Origin: Paenibacillus sp. J45TS6
GTDB lineage: Bacteria > Bacillota > Bacilli > Paenibacillales > Paenibacillaceae
Direction of reading: 5' to 3'
Assembly (NCBI RefSeq): GCF_018403285.1
Contig: NZ_BOSJ01000019.1
Span: 25,095-89,094 of the forward strand
Length of the DNA: 64,000 bases
Made by a program: the position numbers and the translations under genes. Each line of letters begins with the position of its first letter. The stretch's first letter is position 1. The notes under the pieces are model-generated. The model did no database searches, was not told the origin of the DNA, and saw only the letters and a list, made by a program, of their open reading frames with translations. Of this stretch, positions 17,681 to 26,536 are shown one piece after another.

Positions 17681-18562
17681 ATGAAAAAAGCGAGATTAAT
17701 TTATAACCCGACTTCGGGCCGGGAAGAAGCGAAAAGAAGACTTGTATCTATCTTACAGCGTCTTGATGAAGGTGGAATCGAAGCTTCCTGCCATGCAACG
17801 ACAGGCGAAGGTGATGCAACGAGGGAAGCCTCGGAAGCAGTTGATCGCGGCTATGATCTCATTATTGCGGCCGGTGGAGACGGTACACTCTATGAAGTGA
17901 TTAACGGAATGGCCCAAAAAGAAAATAGACCGCCGCTTGGTATTTTTCCGCTGGGAACCACCAATGATTTCGCAAGAGCGCTGGGAATTCCGCGTCACTG
18001 GGAAGATTACTGCGACATGGTTATTCGTCAAGAGACCCGTCCCGTGGATCTTGGACTTGTGAATGATCGTTATTTTATTAATATAGCCGGCGGCGGAACG
18101 CTGACGGAACTCACATATGAAGTGCCAAGCAAACTGAAGACGATGATTGGTCAGCTTGCTTATTATATGAAGGGCATGGAGAAAATGACGAACCTGGCTC
18201 CGCAGGAGCTGTATATCCGTGCGAACGGACAGGAAGACATCCATGATGAATTTATGCTCTTTCTCATCGCAAACACAAACTCGGTAGGCGGTTTTGAGAA
18301 ACTTGCTCCCGGAGCTACGATTGACGATGGTTTATTCGATGTCATTGCTCTCAAGAAGTGTAATCTCGCGGAGATGATTCGTCTCGTTAGGCTCGCACTG
18401 CGCGGAGAGCATCTGAACGACAAGAAGGTTATTCATTTTCAGACGGATTATATGGAAGTAAACTCCCCAGGTGAAGTACTGCTGAATCTGGATGGAGAAC
18501 TGGGCGGACAGCTGCCTGCAACATTCCGTAATCTGCCGCATCACATTCAAATTTTCAGATAA
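17681..18562 (+). CDS. dagK: Diacylglycerol/lipid kinase, DagK family
   Basis: About 293 residues, starting MKKARLIYNPTSGR. It has the kinase GGDGT motif (AAGGDGTLYEVINGM), the PLGTTNDFARALGIP block and the VDLGLVNDRYFINIAGGG strand typical of Bacillus DagK, which recycles diacylglycerol to phosphatidic acid at the membrane. AAGG at 17666-17669 suits the ATG at 17681 better than the one two codons earlier. A -10-like TATAAT near 17535 suggests an extra promoter in the 230-bp gap after sirB. Confidence 0.88.
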   Translation: MKKARLIYNPTSGREEAKRRLVSILQRLDEGGIEASCHATTGEGDATREASEAVDRGYDLIIAAGGDGTLYEVINGMAQKENRPPLGIFPLGTTNDFARALGIPRHWEDYCDMVIRQETRPVDLGLVNDRYFINIAGGGTLTELTYEVPSKLKTMIGQLAYYMKGMEKMTNLAPQELYIRANGQEDIHDEFMLFLIANTNSVGGFEKLAPGATIDDGLFDVIALKKCNLAEMIRLVRLALRGEHLNDKKVIHFQTDYMEVNSPGEVLLNLDGELGGQLPATFRNLPHHIQIFR

Positions 18563-18618
18563 GAAAGATATTAAGAGAAATATGATCAATTTTACTATAG
18601 AAAGAGGAATTAGCTTAT

Positions 18619-20511
18619 ATGAATACAAACCGCAGCGGACGTGGAAAAAGCCGCCGGAACACAGAGCGCCAGGGCCAGGAAATGACAAGTGCAGGGAAAT
18701 CGAAAAATAATGCAGTTCGTCAGGACAGAGGGCGCGATAAGGCTGAGAAGACAGGATACGTAACAGGGAAATCAGGTAACAAGGAAGTTCTGAATGTAAG
18801 AAGAACAGAGATGCGGCCGGAAGGCGAGGCATCTTTTTCTGCTGCTAAAGCGAGGGCAGAACAGTTGGAAGGTAGAGAAAGCCGTAAAACCGAGAAAAGA
18901 AGATCAGGAAGAGGGCGTTCGGGCAGTAATCGCGGCGGCAAGGACAGGCCTGCAAGAGATATTGCGGCTGAGCTCGGTTTGCCGGTAGCGAAGAACGACG
19001 AGACCGTGATCGATATCATCGGTATGAATCATGACGGCGAAGGAGTTGGACGTGCGGAAGGGTATACCTTGTTCGTAGCGGGCGCGCTTCCTGGCGAGAA
19101 AGTTCGCGTCAAAGTATTGAAGACAAAGAAACAGTACGGATATGCGAAACTGCTTGAGATTGTTGAAGCGAGCAAAGACCGTGTCTCTGCCCCTTGTCCC
19201 ATCTACGCACAGTGTGGCGGCTGCCAGCTGCAGCATATGAGCTACGAAGGACAACTTCACTGGAAACGCCAGATGGTTGTAGATAATCTGAAGCGGATCG
19301 GGAAACTGAATGTTGCTGGCGAAAACGTGGGTAATGAAGTGCGCGCTCATCAAGATGTGGATAATGGAGATGCCGACAGCAGTCATCCACAAGTGGATAA
19401 CCTTGGAGAAGGAACCGAAACTGTACACAGCAGTGGGGATAAAGCTGTGCATGAATGGATGAATGTTCCAAATGAGTCTGCTGGAATTACCGTTCTTCCT
19501 ACGCTCGGTATGGACGAGCCTTGGCGTTACCGGAACAAAGCACAGGTGCCGATGGGCGAGATGGAAGGCGGCCTTATCGGTGGATTTTATGCGAAAGGCA
19601 GTCACAGGATCGTCGATATGGAGCGCTGCTTAATTCAGCATGAGCATAATGATGAAGTCGTTGAGCGTGTCAAAGAGATTGGCCGCCGCGTTGGGATTAG
19701 AGCATATAACGAAGAGACAGGGCGCGGACTGCTGCGACATGTTGTCGTGAAGAAAGCGTTCCGCACTGGGGAGATGATGCTGGTCCTTGTCACGAATGGA
19801 GACAGTATCCCGGAGAAGGATGAATGGATTCGCGGTATTCGTGAACAGCTTCCGCAGGTGACAAGTATCTGTCAGAACGTGAACACGAAGAAAACGAATG
19901 TGATTTTCGGGGATGTTACCCGCGTGTTATGGGGTAGTGAAGTGATCTATGACTATATCGGAGACGTGAAGTTTGCGATCTCGGCGCGTTCCTTCTACCA
20001 AGTGAACCCGGTGCAGACGGAAGTGCTCTACGGTAAAACCGTAGAATATGCGGGTCTTACCGGCAAAGAGACCGTTATCGATGCGTATTGCGGGATTGGG
20101 ACGATCTCTCTTTTCCTAGCGCAGCATGCGGAGCATGTGTATGGGGTCGAGATTGTGAAAGAAGCAATCGAGGATGCGAAGAAAAATGCTGAGCTGAATG
20201 GCATTACGAACGCGACCTTTGAAACGGGGCCATCTGAGGATGTTATTCCGCAGTGGAAAGAACAAGGGATTACCCCAGACGTGATCGTTGTCGATCCGCC
20301 GCGTAAGGGCTGCGATCCGAGGCTGCTGGAGACGATTCTAGAGATGCGTCCGGAGCGGGTCGTGTATGTATCCTGTAATCCTTCGACACTGGCGAGAGAT
20401 CTGCGTGTGCTCGAGGACGGTGGATACCGGACGACTGAGGTTCAGCCGGTGGATATGTTCCCACATACCGTTCACGTAGAATCCGTTGCGGTGTTAGTTA
20501 GGGATTTGTAG
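18619..20511 (+). CDS. rlmCD: 23S rRNA (uracil) methyltransferase, RlmCD type, with extension and insert
   Basis: SAM-dependent RNA 5-methyluridine methyltransferase. It has a TRAM domain (about 131-190, [19 protein letters not shown]), an iron-sulfur cluster site (Cys 193, 199, 202 in [10 protein letters not shown] and probably Cys 337), a SAM fold ([26 protein letters not shown]) and catalytic Cys 586 ([13 protein letters not shown]). At 630 residues it is longer than the usual 450-460. There is a basic, Arg/Gly-rich N-terminal extension of about 125 residues and an acidic insert near 233-292. It probably methylates U747 and U1939 of 23S rRNA, as in B. subtilis. Confidence 0.9.
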   Translation: MNTNRSGRGKSRRNTERQGQEMTSAGKSKNNAVRQDRGRDKAEKTGYVTGKSGNKEVLNVRRTEMRPEGEASFSAAKARAEQLEGRESRKTEKRRSGRGRSGSNRGGKDRPARDIAAELGLPVAKNDETVIDIIGMNHDGEGVGRAEGYTLFVAGALPGEKVRVKVLKTKKQYGYAKLLEIVEASKDRVSAPCPIYAQCGGCQLQHMSYEGQLHWKRQMVVDNLKRIGKLNVAGENVGNEVRAHQDVDNGDADSSHPQVDNLGEGTETVHSSGDKAVHEWMNVPNESAGITVLPTLGMDEPWRYRNKAQVPMGEMEGGLIGGFYAKGSHRIVDMERCLIQHEHNDEVVERVKEIGRRVGIRAYNEETGRGLLRHVVVKKAFRTGEMMLVLVTNGDSIPEKDEWIRGIREQLPQVTSICQNVNTKKTNVIFGDVTRVLWGSEVIYDYIGDVKFAISARSFYQVNPVQTEVLYGKTVEYAGLTGKETVIDAYCGIGTISLFLAQHAEHVYGVEIVKEAIEDAKKNAELNGITNATFETGPSEDVIPQWKEQGITPDVIVVDPPRKGCDPRLLETILEMRPERVVYVSCNPSTLARDLRVLEDGGYRTTEVQPVDMFPHTVHVESVAVLVRDL

Positions 20512-20559
20512 ATAATGAATAAACTCATGCTATTCACAATAAACTCGTGCTAAAAATCG

Positions 20560-20641
20560 AATAAAGACGTGATAAAAGAGAGGAAAGGCTGAATGGAGGA
20601 AGGGGAAAAACCCAGCTCCATCAAGCCTTTCCTCTGTTTTT
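20560..20641 (+). terminator. Long terminator after rlmCD (dispersed repeat copy)
   Basis: AGAGGAAAGGCT pairs with AGCCTTTCCTCT (ending 20635), with inner ATGGAG/CTCCAT and GGG/CCC pairs, then TGTTTTTA. The preceding ATAAAGACGTGATA and the GGCTGAATGGAG core recur at 34035, 42244 and partly 20667 and 24611, marking a dispersed repeat family. Confidence 0.8.
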
Positions 20642-20674
20642 ATATCAAGACATTATTCAGATTATAATAAAGTC

Positions 20675-20737
20675 GTGATATAAAAAGTGGGGGAAGAAAT
20701 TGAGAAAGTGACCGTTTTGTAGCAAGGGTTTATTCAT
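20675..20737. repeat. 63-bp direct repeat, copy 1
   Basis: This stretch, from GTGATATAAAAAGTGGGGGA to GGGTTTATTCAT, is 57/63 identical to 24611-24673 in the same orientation. The two copies bracket the alpha-galactosidase block. Confidence 0.75.
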
Positions 20738-20755
20738 ACTGAACCAATATAATAG

Positions 20756-20798
20756 AAAGAGCGAATTTCTTAGAGTGGAATTCGTTCTTTTTGTTTTT
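20756..20798 (+). terminator. Hairpin with U-tract
   Basis: AAAGAGCGAATT (20756-20767) pairs with AATTCGTTCTTT (20779-20790) and is followed by TTTGTTTTT. No gene immediately precedes it; it is part of the degraded sequence after rlmCD. Confidence 0.5.
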
Positions 20799-20814
20799 CT
20801 AAGATTGAAGAAAA

Positions 20815-20932
20815 GCATGCTTTCAGTTCCACTTTTATATCGTACAACTGCTTGTAATTTTTCGTCTGAACTAAACTTAGTCATAAAAAACTGCACCTCA
20901 TGTCAGATAGGTGTCTAACATGAGGTGCAGTT
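20815..20932 (-). mobile_element. IS3-family remnant: terminal hairpin and start of orfA
   Basis: On the minus strand the ATG at 20884 opens MTKFSSDEKLQAVVRYKSGT, which resembles the N-terminus of IS3/IS150-type OrfA, and then loses similarity. Just upstream is a perfect 15-bp hairpin (AACTGCACCTCATGT 20889-20903 with 20918-20932) like the ends of these elements. The rest of the element is missing. Confidence 0.5.
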
Positions 20933-21094
20933 CAATAGACGGGTGGTTTTGTTTTTCTTCATCGCTATTAAAGATGATTCAAAGCAATAAATGTCCATAT
21001 AGAAGCAACTTCTTGCTATAGGCATGGATAGGAGGAAATGATTAGACTAGTGGCATACATACGGAATTATACGCCGGAAAGGGATGGAGCCACT

Positions 21095-22255
21095 ATGGAT
21101 AAACTGCTTGGCTTGACACCAGCAATGGGATGGAATTCTTGGAACACTTTCACTTGGGATATCAATGAACAACTGATTCGAGATGTAGCGGACGTATTTG
21201 TGTCGGAAGGCTATAAAGATGCTGGGTACGAATACATCGTCATAGACGATTGCTGGAGCTTAAGGGAAAGAGATGAGGAAGGAAGATTGGTGCCGGACCC
21301 TAAAAAATTTCCCAGCGGAATGAAGAGCCTATCTGATTATATTCATGCCAAAGGGTTGAAGTTCGGCATGTACTCTTGTGCGGGAACCCATACCTGCGCC
21401 GGATTTCCAGGAAGCTTCGAGCATGAGTTCCAGGACGCGGCAACCTTCGCAGAATGGGGCGTAGATTTTCTGAAATACGATTATTGTTTCAAGCCACGGA
21501 ATATGTCCGGGGAATTACTTTATAAAAGAATGAGTCTGGCCCTTAAAAACTGCGGTAGAGACATTCTTTTCTCTGCATGCAATTGGGGGGAAGATGACGT
21601 ATATCAATGGATTAGGGAATCCGGCGCCCATATGTACCGTTCTACCGTTGATATTCAGGATAACTGGGAGTCCATCAAAAATTTGGCGATTTCCCAGCTT
21701 GGCAAGGAATGCTACACGGGGTCCTTCTGCCACAACGATATGGACATGCTGGTCGTAGGGATGTACGGCGGCAGCAACAGCGGTTTTATCGGCAACAAGA
21801 TCGGCGGTTGTACGGACAATGAATATAAAACCCACTTTGCCTTATGGAGCTTAATGGGATCCCCGCTAATGATCGGTAGCGACATACGCAAAGCGAGCCA
21901 GGCTACAAAAGACATTCTGATGAACAAGGATATTATTGCGATCAATCAGGACTTGGAAGCTCGCGGAGCCTACCGTATTAAGCCGGAACCCAATTGGTTC
22001 CATACGGATGAAACCTTTATGCTGGTGAAGGCATTAACTAACGGGGATGTGGCCGTAGGTCTTTTCAACCTGAGCGATAGCCAAAGGGAACTGCCTTTGT
22101 TATTCTGGGATATCGGGCTTCCTTATGCATCCGGTGTTTCACTTTCACTGTACGATTGTTGGGAGCATAAGGAACTTGGCGTATTTAAGGAAAGATTCAA
22201 TGCCATCGTGCCGGCTCATGATTGTATGATCATCCGCGCAAAGCTGGTGAAATAA
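21095..22255 (+). CDS. Alpha-galactosidase, GH27
   Basis: 386 residues from the ATG at 21095 (GGATGGAG upstream), opening with the family hallmark LTPAMGWNSWNTF. It hydrolyses terminal alpha-1,6-galactose of raffinose-type sugars or galactomannan. The nucleophile is Asp 129 in FLKYDYC and the acid/base Asp 186 in RSTVDIQDNW. No signal peptide is seen, so it is cytoplasmic. A frame extending to 21038 has an ATG only 2 nt after GGAGG and is less likely. It is followed at 2 bp by a zinc-ribbon protein, and a convergent AraC regulator lies beyond. Confidence 0.92.
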   Translation: MDKLLGLTPAMGWNSWNTFTWDINEQLIRDVADVFVSEGYKDAGYEYIVIDDCWSLRERDEEGRLVPDPKKFPSGMKSLSDYIHAKGLKFGMYSCAGTHTCAGFPGSFEHEFQDAATFAEWGVDFLKYDYCFKPRNMSGELLYKRMSLALKNCGRDILFSACNWGEDDVYQWIRESGAHMYRSTVDIQDNWESIKNLAISQLGKECYTGSFCHNDMDMLVVGMYGGSNSGFIGNKIGGCTDNEYKTHFALWSLMGSPLMIGSDIRKASQATKDILMNKDIIAINQDLEARGAYRIKPEPNWFHTDETFMLVKALTNGDVAVGLFNLSDSQRELPLLFWDIGLPYASGVSLSLYDCWEHKELGVFKERFNAIVPAHDCMIIRAKLVK

Positions 22256-22257
22256 AC

Positions 22258-22458
22258 GTGAATCCCCAGATATGCAAAGAGTGTGGAGCTCCATTGATGG
22301 CGGATGATATCGCCATTTATTCCAAACTTGTGACAAGGTATGCGAAGCAATTTCTATGTATCGATTGCCTGGGCAAAGAGTTAAAATGTGGTCGGGAACC
22401 CATCGAAAAGCTGATCAGATATTTCCGGGAATCGGGAAATTGCGTACTATTCCGCTGA
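22258..22458 (+). CDS. Small zinc-ribbon protein coupled to alpha-galactosidase
   Basis: 66 residues from a GTG two bases after the GH27 stop. CKECG near residue 6 and CIDC near residue 38 make a probable four-cysteine metal site. Between them is a helical segment, and the C-terminus reads PIEKLIRYFRESGNCVLF. I recall similar small proteins beside glycosidases and AraC regulators in Firmicutes, but no function is known. The tight spacing implies translational coupling. Confidence 0.6.
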   Translation: MNPQICKECGAPLMADDIAIYSKLVTRYAKQFLCIDCLGKELKCGREPIEKLIRYFRESGNCVLFR

Positions 22459-22492
22459 TGCCTCGGGTCTGGAGGAGCGTTGTGCATAATGG

Positions 22493-23305
22493 TCAAGCTT
22501 CCTCTTTCCCACCGGAGGCAAGAGCATTCTTCTTCATGTACTCGGAAGGAGAGTAAGAGGTTGCCTTCTTAAACACCTTGGAGAAGTAGAGTTGATCCTG
22601 ATAACCTACAGACCAGGCAACAGCCTTAATCGAAAATTTTGATGAATGCAGCAATGTACAGGCTCGCTTTATTCGAATGGCCTTCAGATAGCTTAATATG
22701 GACATCCCGGTGGCATCCTTGAATAAACGGAACAAGTAGCTTCGTTCAATACTGACGTACTTGACGATATCAGAAACTGTCAGCGTCGCCTTCCAATAGT
22801 TGTTCTCGATATATTCCTTGGCAGATACTACATAATCGTTTTTCTGGAGGACCTTTTCCTGGGGATAGTGCTCCATGTAATAAGATAATAGCAAGTGCAG
22901 GCAAGCACTCGACCGCTCTCTTTGAAACGGCGCCATACCTGTAGCCTCGACCTGGTGAAAAAGCGGCTCTAGGCCGACGGGACTTTTCGTTACTATCGGC
23001 TTATCGTGGGTAAGCTTGGTCATGGACAAAAGGCGCTGCGATTCGGTGCCTTTGAAGTCCACCCATACATATTCCCATGGATCCTGGGGATCGGGATAAT
23101 AGTATACTTCCGTATTCGGGAAGATCATGAAGCTTTCGCCCCGAGTCAACTTATAGGTGGCATGGCCAACCTCATAATACCCGGTTCCGCGGACCACATA
23201 ATGCAGTGAAAAAATATCACGGACACCCCCCCAATGATGTAGATTGGGGGGTTTTTGTCCGCTGTCCGTACATATCAAATCCTCAGGGAGAAAGACCGAA
23301 TTCAT
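22493..23305 (-). CDS. AraC-family sugar regulator (MsmR/RafR-like)
   Basis: 270 residues: an N-terminal cupin-type sugar-sensing domain (LHYVVRGTGYYEVG, then RGESFMIFPNTEVYYYPDP) and two C-terminal helix-turn-helix motifs (LTVSDIVKYVSIERSYLFRL and AVAWSVGYQDQLYFSKVFKK). This is the layout of MsmR/RafR activators of alpha-galactoside use. It is convergent with the GH27 gene, which it probably activates. No sugar transporter is in the block, so its inducer must enter by another route. Confidence 0.85.
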   Translation of the reverse strand: MNSVFLPEDLICTDSGQKPPNLHHWGGVRDIFSLHYVVRGTGYYEVGHATYKLTRGESFMIFPNTEVYYYPDPQDPWEYVWVDFKGTESQRLLSMTKLTHDKPIVTKSPVGLEPLFHQVEATGMAPFQRERSSACLHLLLSYYMEHYPQEKVLQKNDYVVSAKEYIENNYWKATLTVSDIVKYVSIERSYLFRLFKDATGMSILSYLKAIRIKRACTLLHSSKFSIKAVAWSVGYQDQLYFSKVFKKATSYSPSEYMKKNALASGGKEEA

Positions 23306-23492
23306 AAGAAATTGCCTCCGTGTCGTTTTAATGTATTCATATCTTTTGCAAAGATTATACCTAGACGGCGGTTAATCATATCAAGCGAAACCGGGCATTC
23401 GATATTTGGATATGGAAAAATGTTGAATTTAACCCTTGTATTCACTAAAAACGATTATAATTAAATTTATTGTAGATGAGGAGGCAAGTGAT

Positions 23493-24596
23493 ATGACGAT
23501 AATGCCTGTTTTAATAATGATTTGTGTATTTATACCTGCCATTGTACTCATGGTAAGCATGCCTTATTTAACAAGAGAAACGATTAGTTTTGGGGTCACC
23601 GTGAGCGCTGTGCAATTCCACAGTGAGCCTCTGCGTCAGATGCGGAAGTCATATGTAAGGATTAGTGCTATCTTACATACCATCCTACTCATTGTTTGTA
23701 TCATCAGCCTAATATACAGTGATGAACATTCCAAACAACAAAGTTGGGTCATTGTCGCTTATTCACTCACCATGGTCGTGATCTCCCTAGCCATAAACAT
23801 TAGTTATCATTTCAAAATGAAAAGTCTACTACCTACGCTGCCTATTGCTCCAGAATCTTCGATCTTGGCAGTGGACACTGGTTTTCGGAAAAGAAACATT
23901 GGCTTGTCTAGTTATTGGTTCCTCATTCATGTTTTAATTATTGTGGTTAGTATTGTAACGGTGCAACGCAACTATGATCTGATTCCTGATCAGATTCCGA
24001 TCCATTACAACAGCAGTTGGAAGGTAGACCGCTATGCCGCTAAATCGTATAGTTCTGTGTTTATGCCTACATTAATGCAAGCGTTTATCACACTTTTGTT
24101 CATATTTGAGAATTGGAGTATTCGTAGAGTGAAGCAGCAGGTTCACCCCACTGATCGGAACCGTTCCATCAGACAAGACGTAACTTACCGCCGTGCTTGG
24201 TCATGTTTTATGATTACAGCAAGCATCTTAATTGTTATCCTGCTTTCTGTCGTGCAACTAAACATGATATCTCTGCTTAACATCAATTTCGCTATCTCCA
24301 TTATCTTAATTATAATAGCCTTTATTAGTCTATACTTCTTCGCTTTATCGTTCTGGGCTGGTCAGGGTGGAAGCCGCTTGGAGCAATCTGCCGATAGATC
24401 TAATGTCAGACCTGTCCATGATGATGATAAATGGCTGTTAGGTATGATTTATTTCAATCGCAAGGATTCAAACCTACTCGCCGAGAAAAGGTTCGGAGTC
24501 GGCTGGGGATTAAATTTTGGTCACCCAGTAAGCTGGCTGACTTTGACCGGAATTATTGTACTGCTAGTTGTGGTGAGAACAAGGTTTGGAGGTTAG
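23493..24596 (+). CDS. DUF1648/DUF5808 membrane protein
   Basis: About 367 residues from the ATG at 23493, 8 nt after GGAGG; an in-frame ATG at 23436 lacks a ribosome site. Seven to eight membrane segments are visible. The middle carries a DUF1648-like motif (DLIPDQIPIHYNSSWKVDRY) and the C-terminus a DUF5808-like motif (DDKWLLGMIYFNRKDSNL). Relatives accompany YtrA-type GntR regulators or SdpI-like immunity systems. No such regulator is here, and the role is unknown. Confidence 0.7.
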   Translation: MTIMPVLIMICVFIPAIVLMVSMPYLTRETISFGVTVSAVQFHSEPLRQMRKSYVRISAILHTILLIVCIISLIYSDEHSKQQSWVIVAYSLTMVVISLAINISYHFKMKSLLPTLPIAPESSILAVDTGFRKRNIGLSSYWFLIHVLIIVVSIVTVQRNYDLIPDQIPIHYNSSWKVDRYAAKSYSSVFMPTLMQAFITLLFIFENWSIRRVKQQVHPTDRNRSIRQDVTYRRAWSCFMITASILIVILLSVVQLNMISLLNINFAISIILIIIAFISLYFFALSFWAGQGGSRLEQSADRSNVRPVHDDDKWLLGMIYFNRKDSNLLAEKRFGVGWGLNFGHPVSWLTLTGIIVLLVVVRTRFGG

Positions 24597-24610
24597 TAGT
24601 GCTCACCGGA

Positions 24611-24673
24611 GTGATATAAAAAGTGGGGGAAGAAATCGAGAAAAAGACCGTTTTGCAGTGAGGGTTTATTCAT
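24611..24673. repeat. 63-bp direct repeat, copy 2
   Basis: Partner of 20675-20737 with six mismatches. It begins 15 bp after the DUF1648 gene and closes the alpha-galactosidase block on the right. Confidence 0.75.
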
Positions 24674-24822
24674 AATTGAACAAAAAGAAGGAAACTAAAC
24701 ATGTGCTGGTGCCTTGTATAAAACTTTATTCTATTTCAAAGGGAATTGGTGTCCATAAAATTTTTATTGAGAAATATAGATCGCTCTGCTAAAATGAATT
24801 TTGAAATAATTACCTTTAACAC

Positions 24823-24930
24823 AGTCCAGAGAGACTGAAAAGGGCTACCTGATATATTAAGTTATTAAATTATTAATATCTTTGTTTATTCATGCCCTTT
24901 TGTCTAATCTGATGAAAGGGTATTTATTTT
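24823..24930 (+). promoter_or_regulatory. PyrR-dependent transcription attenuator
   Basis: AGTCCAGAGAGACT (24823-24836) matches the PyrR-binding loop ARUCCNGNGAGGYU at all but one position. The following GAAAAGGGC can pair with GCCCTTTTG (24894-24902) as an antiterminator. CCCTTT/AAAGGG (to 24920) then forms a terminator followed by TATTTATTTTG. This is the classic UMP-sensing arrangement of Bacillus pyr leaders. Confidence 0.8.
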
Positions 24931-24933
24931 GCT

Positions 24934-24998
24934 CGTTAGCTGTTGAAACAACTAACGTATCTCTTTTAAAGGAAGTCCAGAGAGGCTGAAAAGGAGAA
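24934..24998 (+). promoter_or_regulatory. Second PyrR-binding hairpin
   Basis: AGTCCAGAGAGGCT (24974-24987) matches the PyrR consensus exactly. Flanking TCTCTTTT and AAAAGGAGA can form its stem. It is preceded by a hairpin CGTTAG...CTAACG (24934-24957) with a T-rich tail. Two PyrR elements in tandem before one gene imply tight pyrimidine control. Confidence 0.75.
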
Positions 24999-25085
24999 TG
25001 GGAAATTTATACATAAAAAGATAAATCCATTCATTCGTAAATGAAGAGAATAATTACATCTAGAACACACTTGGAGGATCGTAGA

Positions 25086-26294
25086 ATGGATTATCGTAAA
25101 AAAACCGTGGTCGCATCGGTAGCTGGTTTAACATTAGAAGGCATGGACATCATGTTTATCTCATTTGCGATGACAATGATTATTTCAGAATTTAACATTG
25201 ATTTAGCAACGGGAGGACTTATTTCTTCCATAACGAATGTAGGGATGCTATTAGGAGGAATTATTTTTGGAGTTTTAGCAGATAAGTATGGAAGGGTAAA
25301 GGTCTTTACATATACCGTCATCTTGTTTGCAATTGGTACAGCTTTAACTGGACTCGCTACTAGCATTGAACAAGTATATCTATTTAGATTTATCGCAGGA
25401 ATCGGTGCCGGAGGAGAATATGGGATTGGTATGGCACTTGTTGCAGAAGCTTGGCCGAAAAATAAACAAGGACGTGCGTCTTCATATGTCAGTGTTGGTG
25501 CTCAATATGGTGTCATTTTAGCGGCATTACTAAGTGCGATCATTCTTCCTACTTTAGGATGGAGAGCATTGTTCTTTGTTGGTGTAGTACCTGTTATTTT
25601 TGCATTTATCGTAAGGAAGAACTTAGATGAATCACCTGAGTGGCTTGCTGCTCAGAAAAATAAAAAGGCTAGTATGAAAGCTGAAAAGAGTAAGCTAACA
25701 CAATTGTTTGAAACGCCACGAACAGCAATTACGACAATTTCTTTAATCATCATGGCAACTGTTCAAATTGCTGGTTATAACGGATTAATGATTTGGCTGC
25801 CATCGATGTTGCAACAGTCACAAGGTTTATCTGTTTCAGGCTCTGCTATTTGGACAATTAGTACGGCCGTTGGCATGATTATTGGTATGTTAACCTTTGG
25901 ACTATTCTTAGATCGATTCGGAGCGAAGCGTGCCTTTGGCCTCTTCCTGGTCGCCTCTGCATGTGCAGTGTTTTTATACTCTTATGCGACGGGTAGTATA
26001 GGTGTACTAATAGGCGGTGCGATTGTCGGATTCTTCTCCAATGGAATGTTCGCTGGATATGGAGCGTTGATTGGTAGCCTTTATCCTGTTCAAATTCGAA
26101 GTACAGCAACAAACACAATTTTCAACTTCGGCCGGGCAATAGGCGGTTTTTCACCAATACTTGTCGGCTATATTCTACAAAATTATGATATGAAGGTTGC
26201 AATGCTCTACTTAGCAGGTTTATATTGTATTTCCTTTGCTGTCATGCTTATGCTTAAAAAAGATGATTTAGGGAAAGTGAACGAAACTATATAA
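25086..26294 (+). CDS. MFS transporter (aromatic acid:H+ symporter-like) under PyrR control
   Basis: 402 residues, twelve membrane segments, from the ATG at 25086 (TTGGAGGATCGTAG upstream). It opens with GLTLEGMDIMFISFAMTMII, like the aromatic acid/H+ symporter group. The MFS loop-2 motif is GVLADKYGRVKV, and RFIAGIGAGGEYGIGMALVAE fits the same group. The PyrR leader directly upstream says expression rises when UMP is low, so a pyrimidine precursor is the likely substrate. Orotate or dihydroorotate, carboxylated heterocycles, would fit both the family and the regulation. Substrate is inference. Confidence 0.85.
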   Translation: MDYRKKTVVASVAGLTLEGMDIMFISFAMTMIISEFNIDLATGGLISSITNVGMLLGGIIFGVLADKYGRVKVFTYTVILFAIGTALTGLATSIEQVYLFRFIAGIGAGGEYGIGMALVAEAWPKNKQGRASSYVSVGAQYGVILAALLSAIILPTLGWRALFFVGVVPVIFAFIVRKNLDESPEWLAAQKNKKASMKAEKSKLTQLFETPRTAITTISLIIMATVQIAGYNGLMIWLPSMLQQSQGLSVSGSAIWTISTAVGMIIGMLTFGLFLDRFGAKRAFGLFLVASACAVFLYSYATGSIGVLIGGAIVGFFSNGMFAGYGALIGSLYPVQIRSTATNTIFNFGRAIGGFSPILVGYILQNYDMKVAMLYLAGLYCISFAVMLMLKKDDLGKVNETI

Positions 26295-26307
26295 CAAAGT
26301 AAGTTTT

Positions 26308-26355
26308 TAAACCATCAATTGAAAGGCATTTGCTTTTTAATTGGTGGTTTTTTAA
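26308..26355 (+). terminator. Terminator after the MFS gene
   Basis: AAACCATCAATT pairs with AATTGGTGGTTT (one G-U) and is followed by TTTTAATGG. The rest of the gap to the xyloside promoter shows no feature. Confidence 0.75.
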
Positions 26356-26536
26356 TGGGTTCCGCTTAAGAAGAACAAGTAATAGCGATTCTTATGAGTG
26401 GGACGAATGCATTGGTGAAGACCTTGAAATATGGGATGAAAAACGCTGGAGGTCAAATGGAATTATATTAGAGAGCTAAGAGCGTGTAAAATAGCTAAGC
26501 TGCATTAAGCAGGTAAGTATACAATCTTATAGGTAT

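Noticed and set aside
18332-18832. 166-codon minus-strand frame across the dagK-rlmCD junction
   Set aside because: It is a shadow of the coding strand, without ribosome site or recognisable protein.
24999-25021. Possible leader peptide just after the second PyrR hairpin (ATGGGAAATTTATAC)
   Set aside because: The GGAG is only 2 nt from this ATG, and PyrR leaders do not need a peptide.
25041-25085. Upstream ATG for the PyrR-controlled transporter
   Set aside because: It adds 15 residues without a ribosome site; GGAGG at 25073 fits the ATG at 25086.
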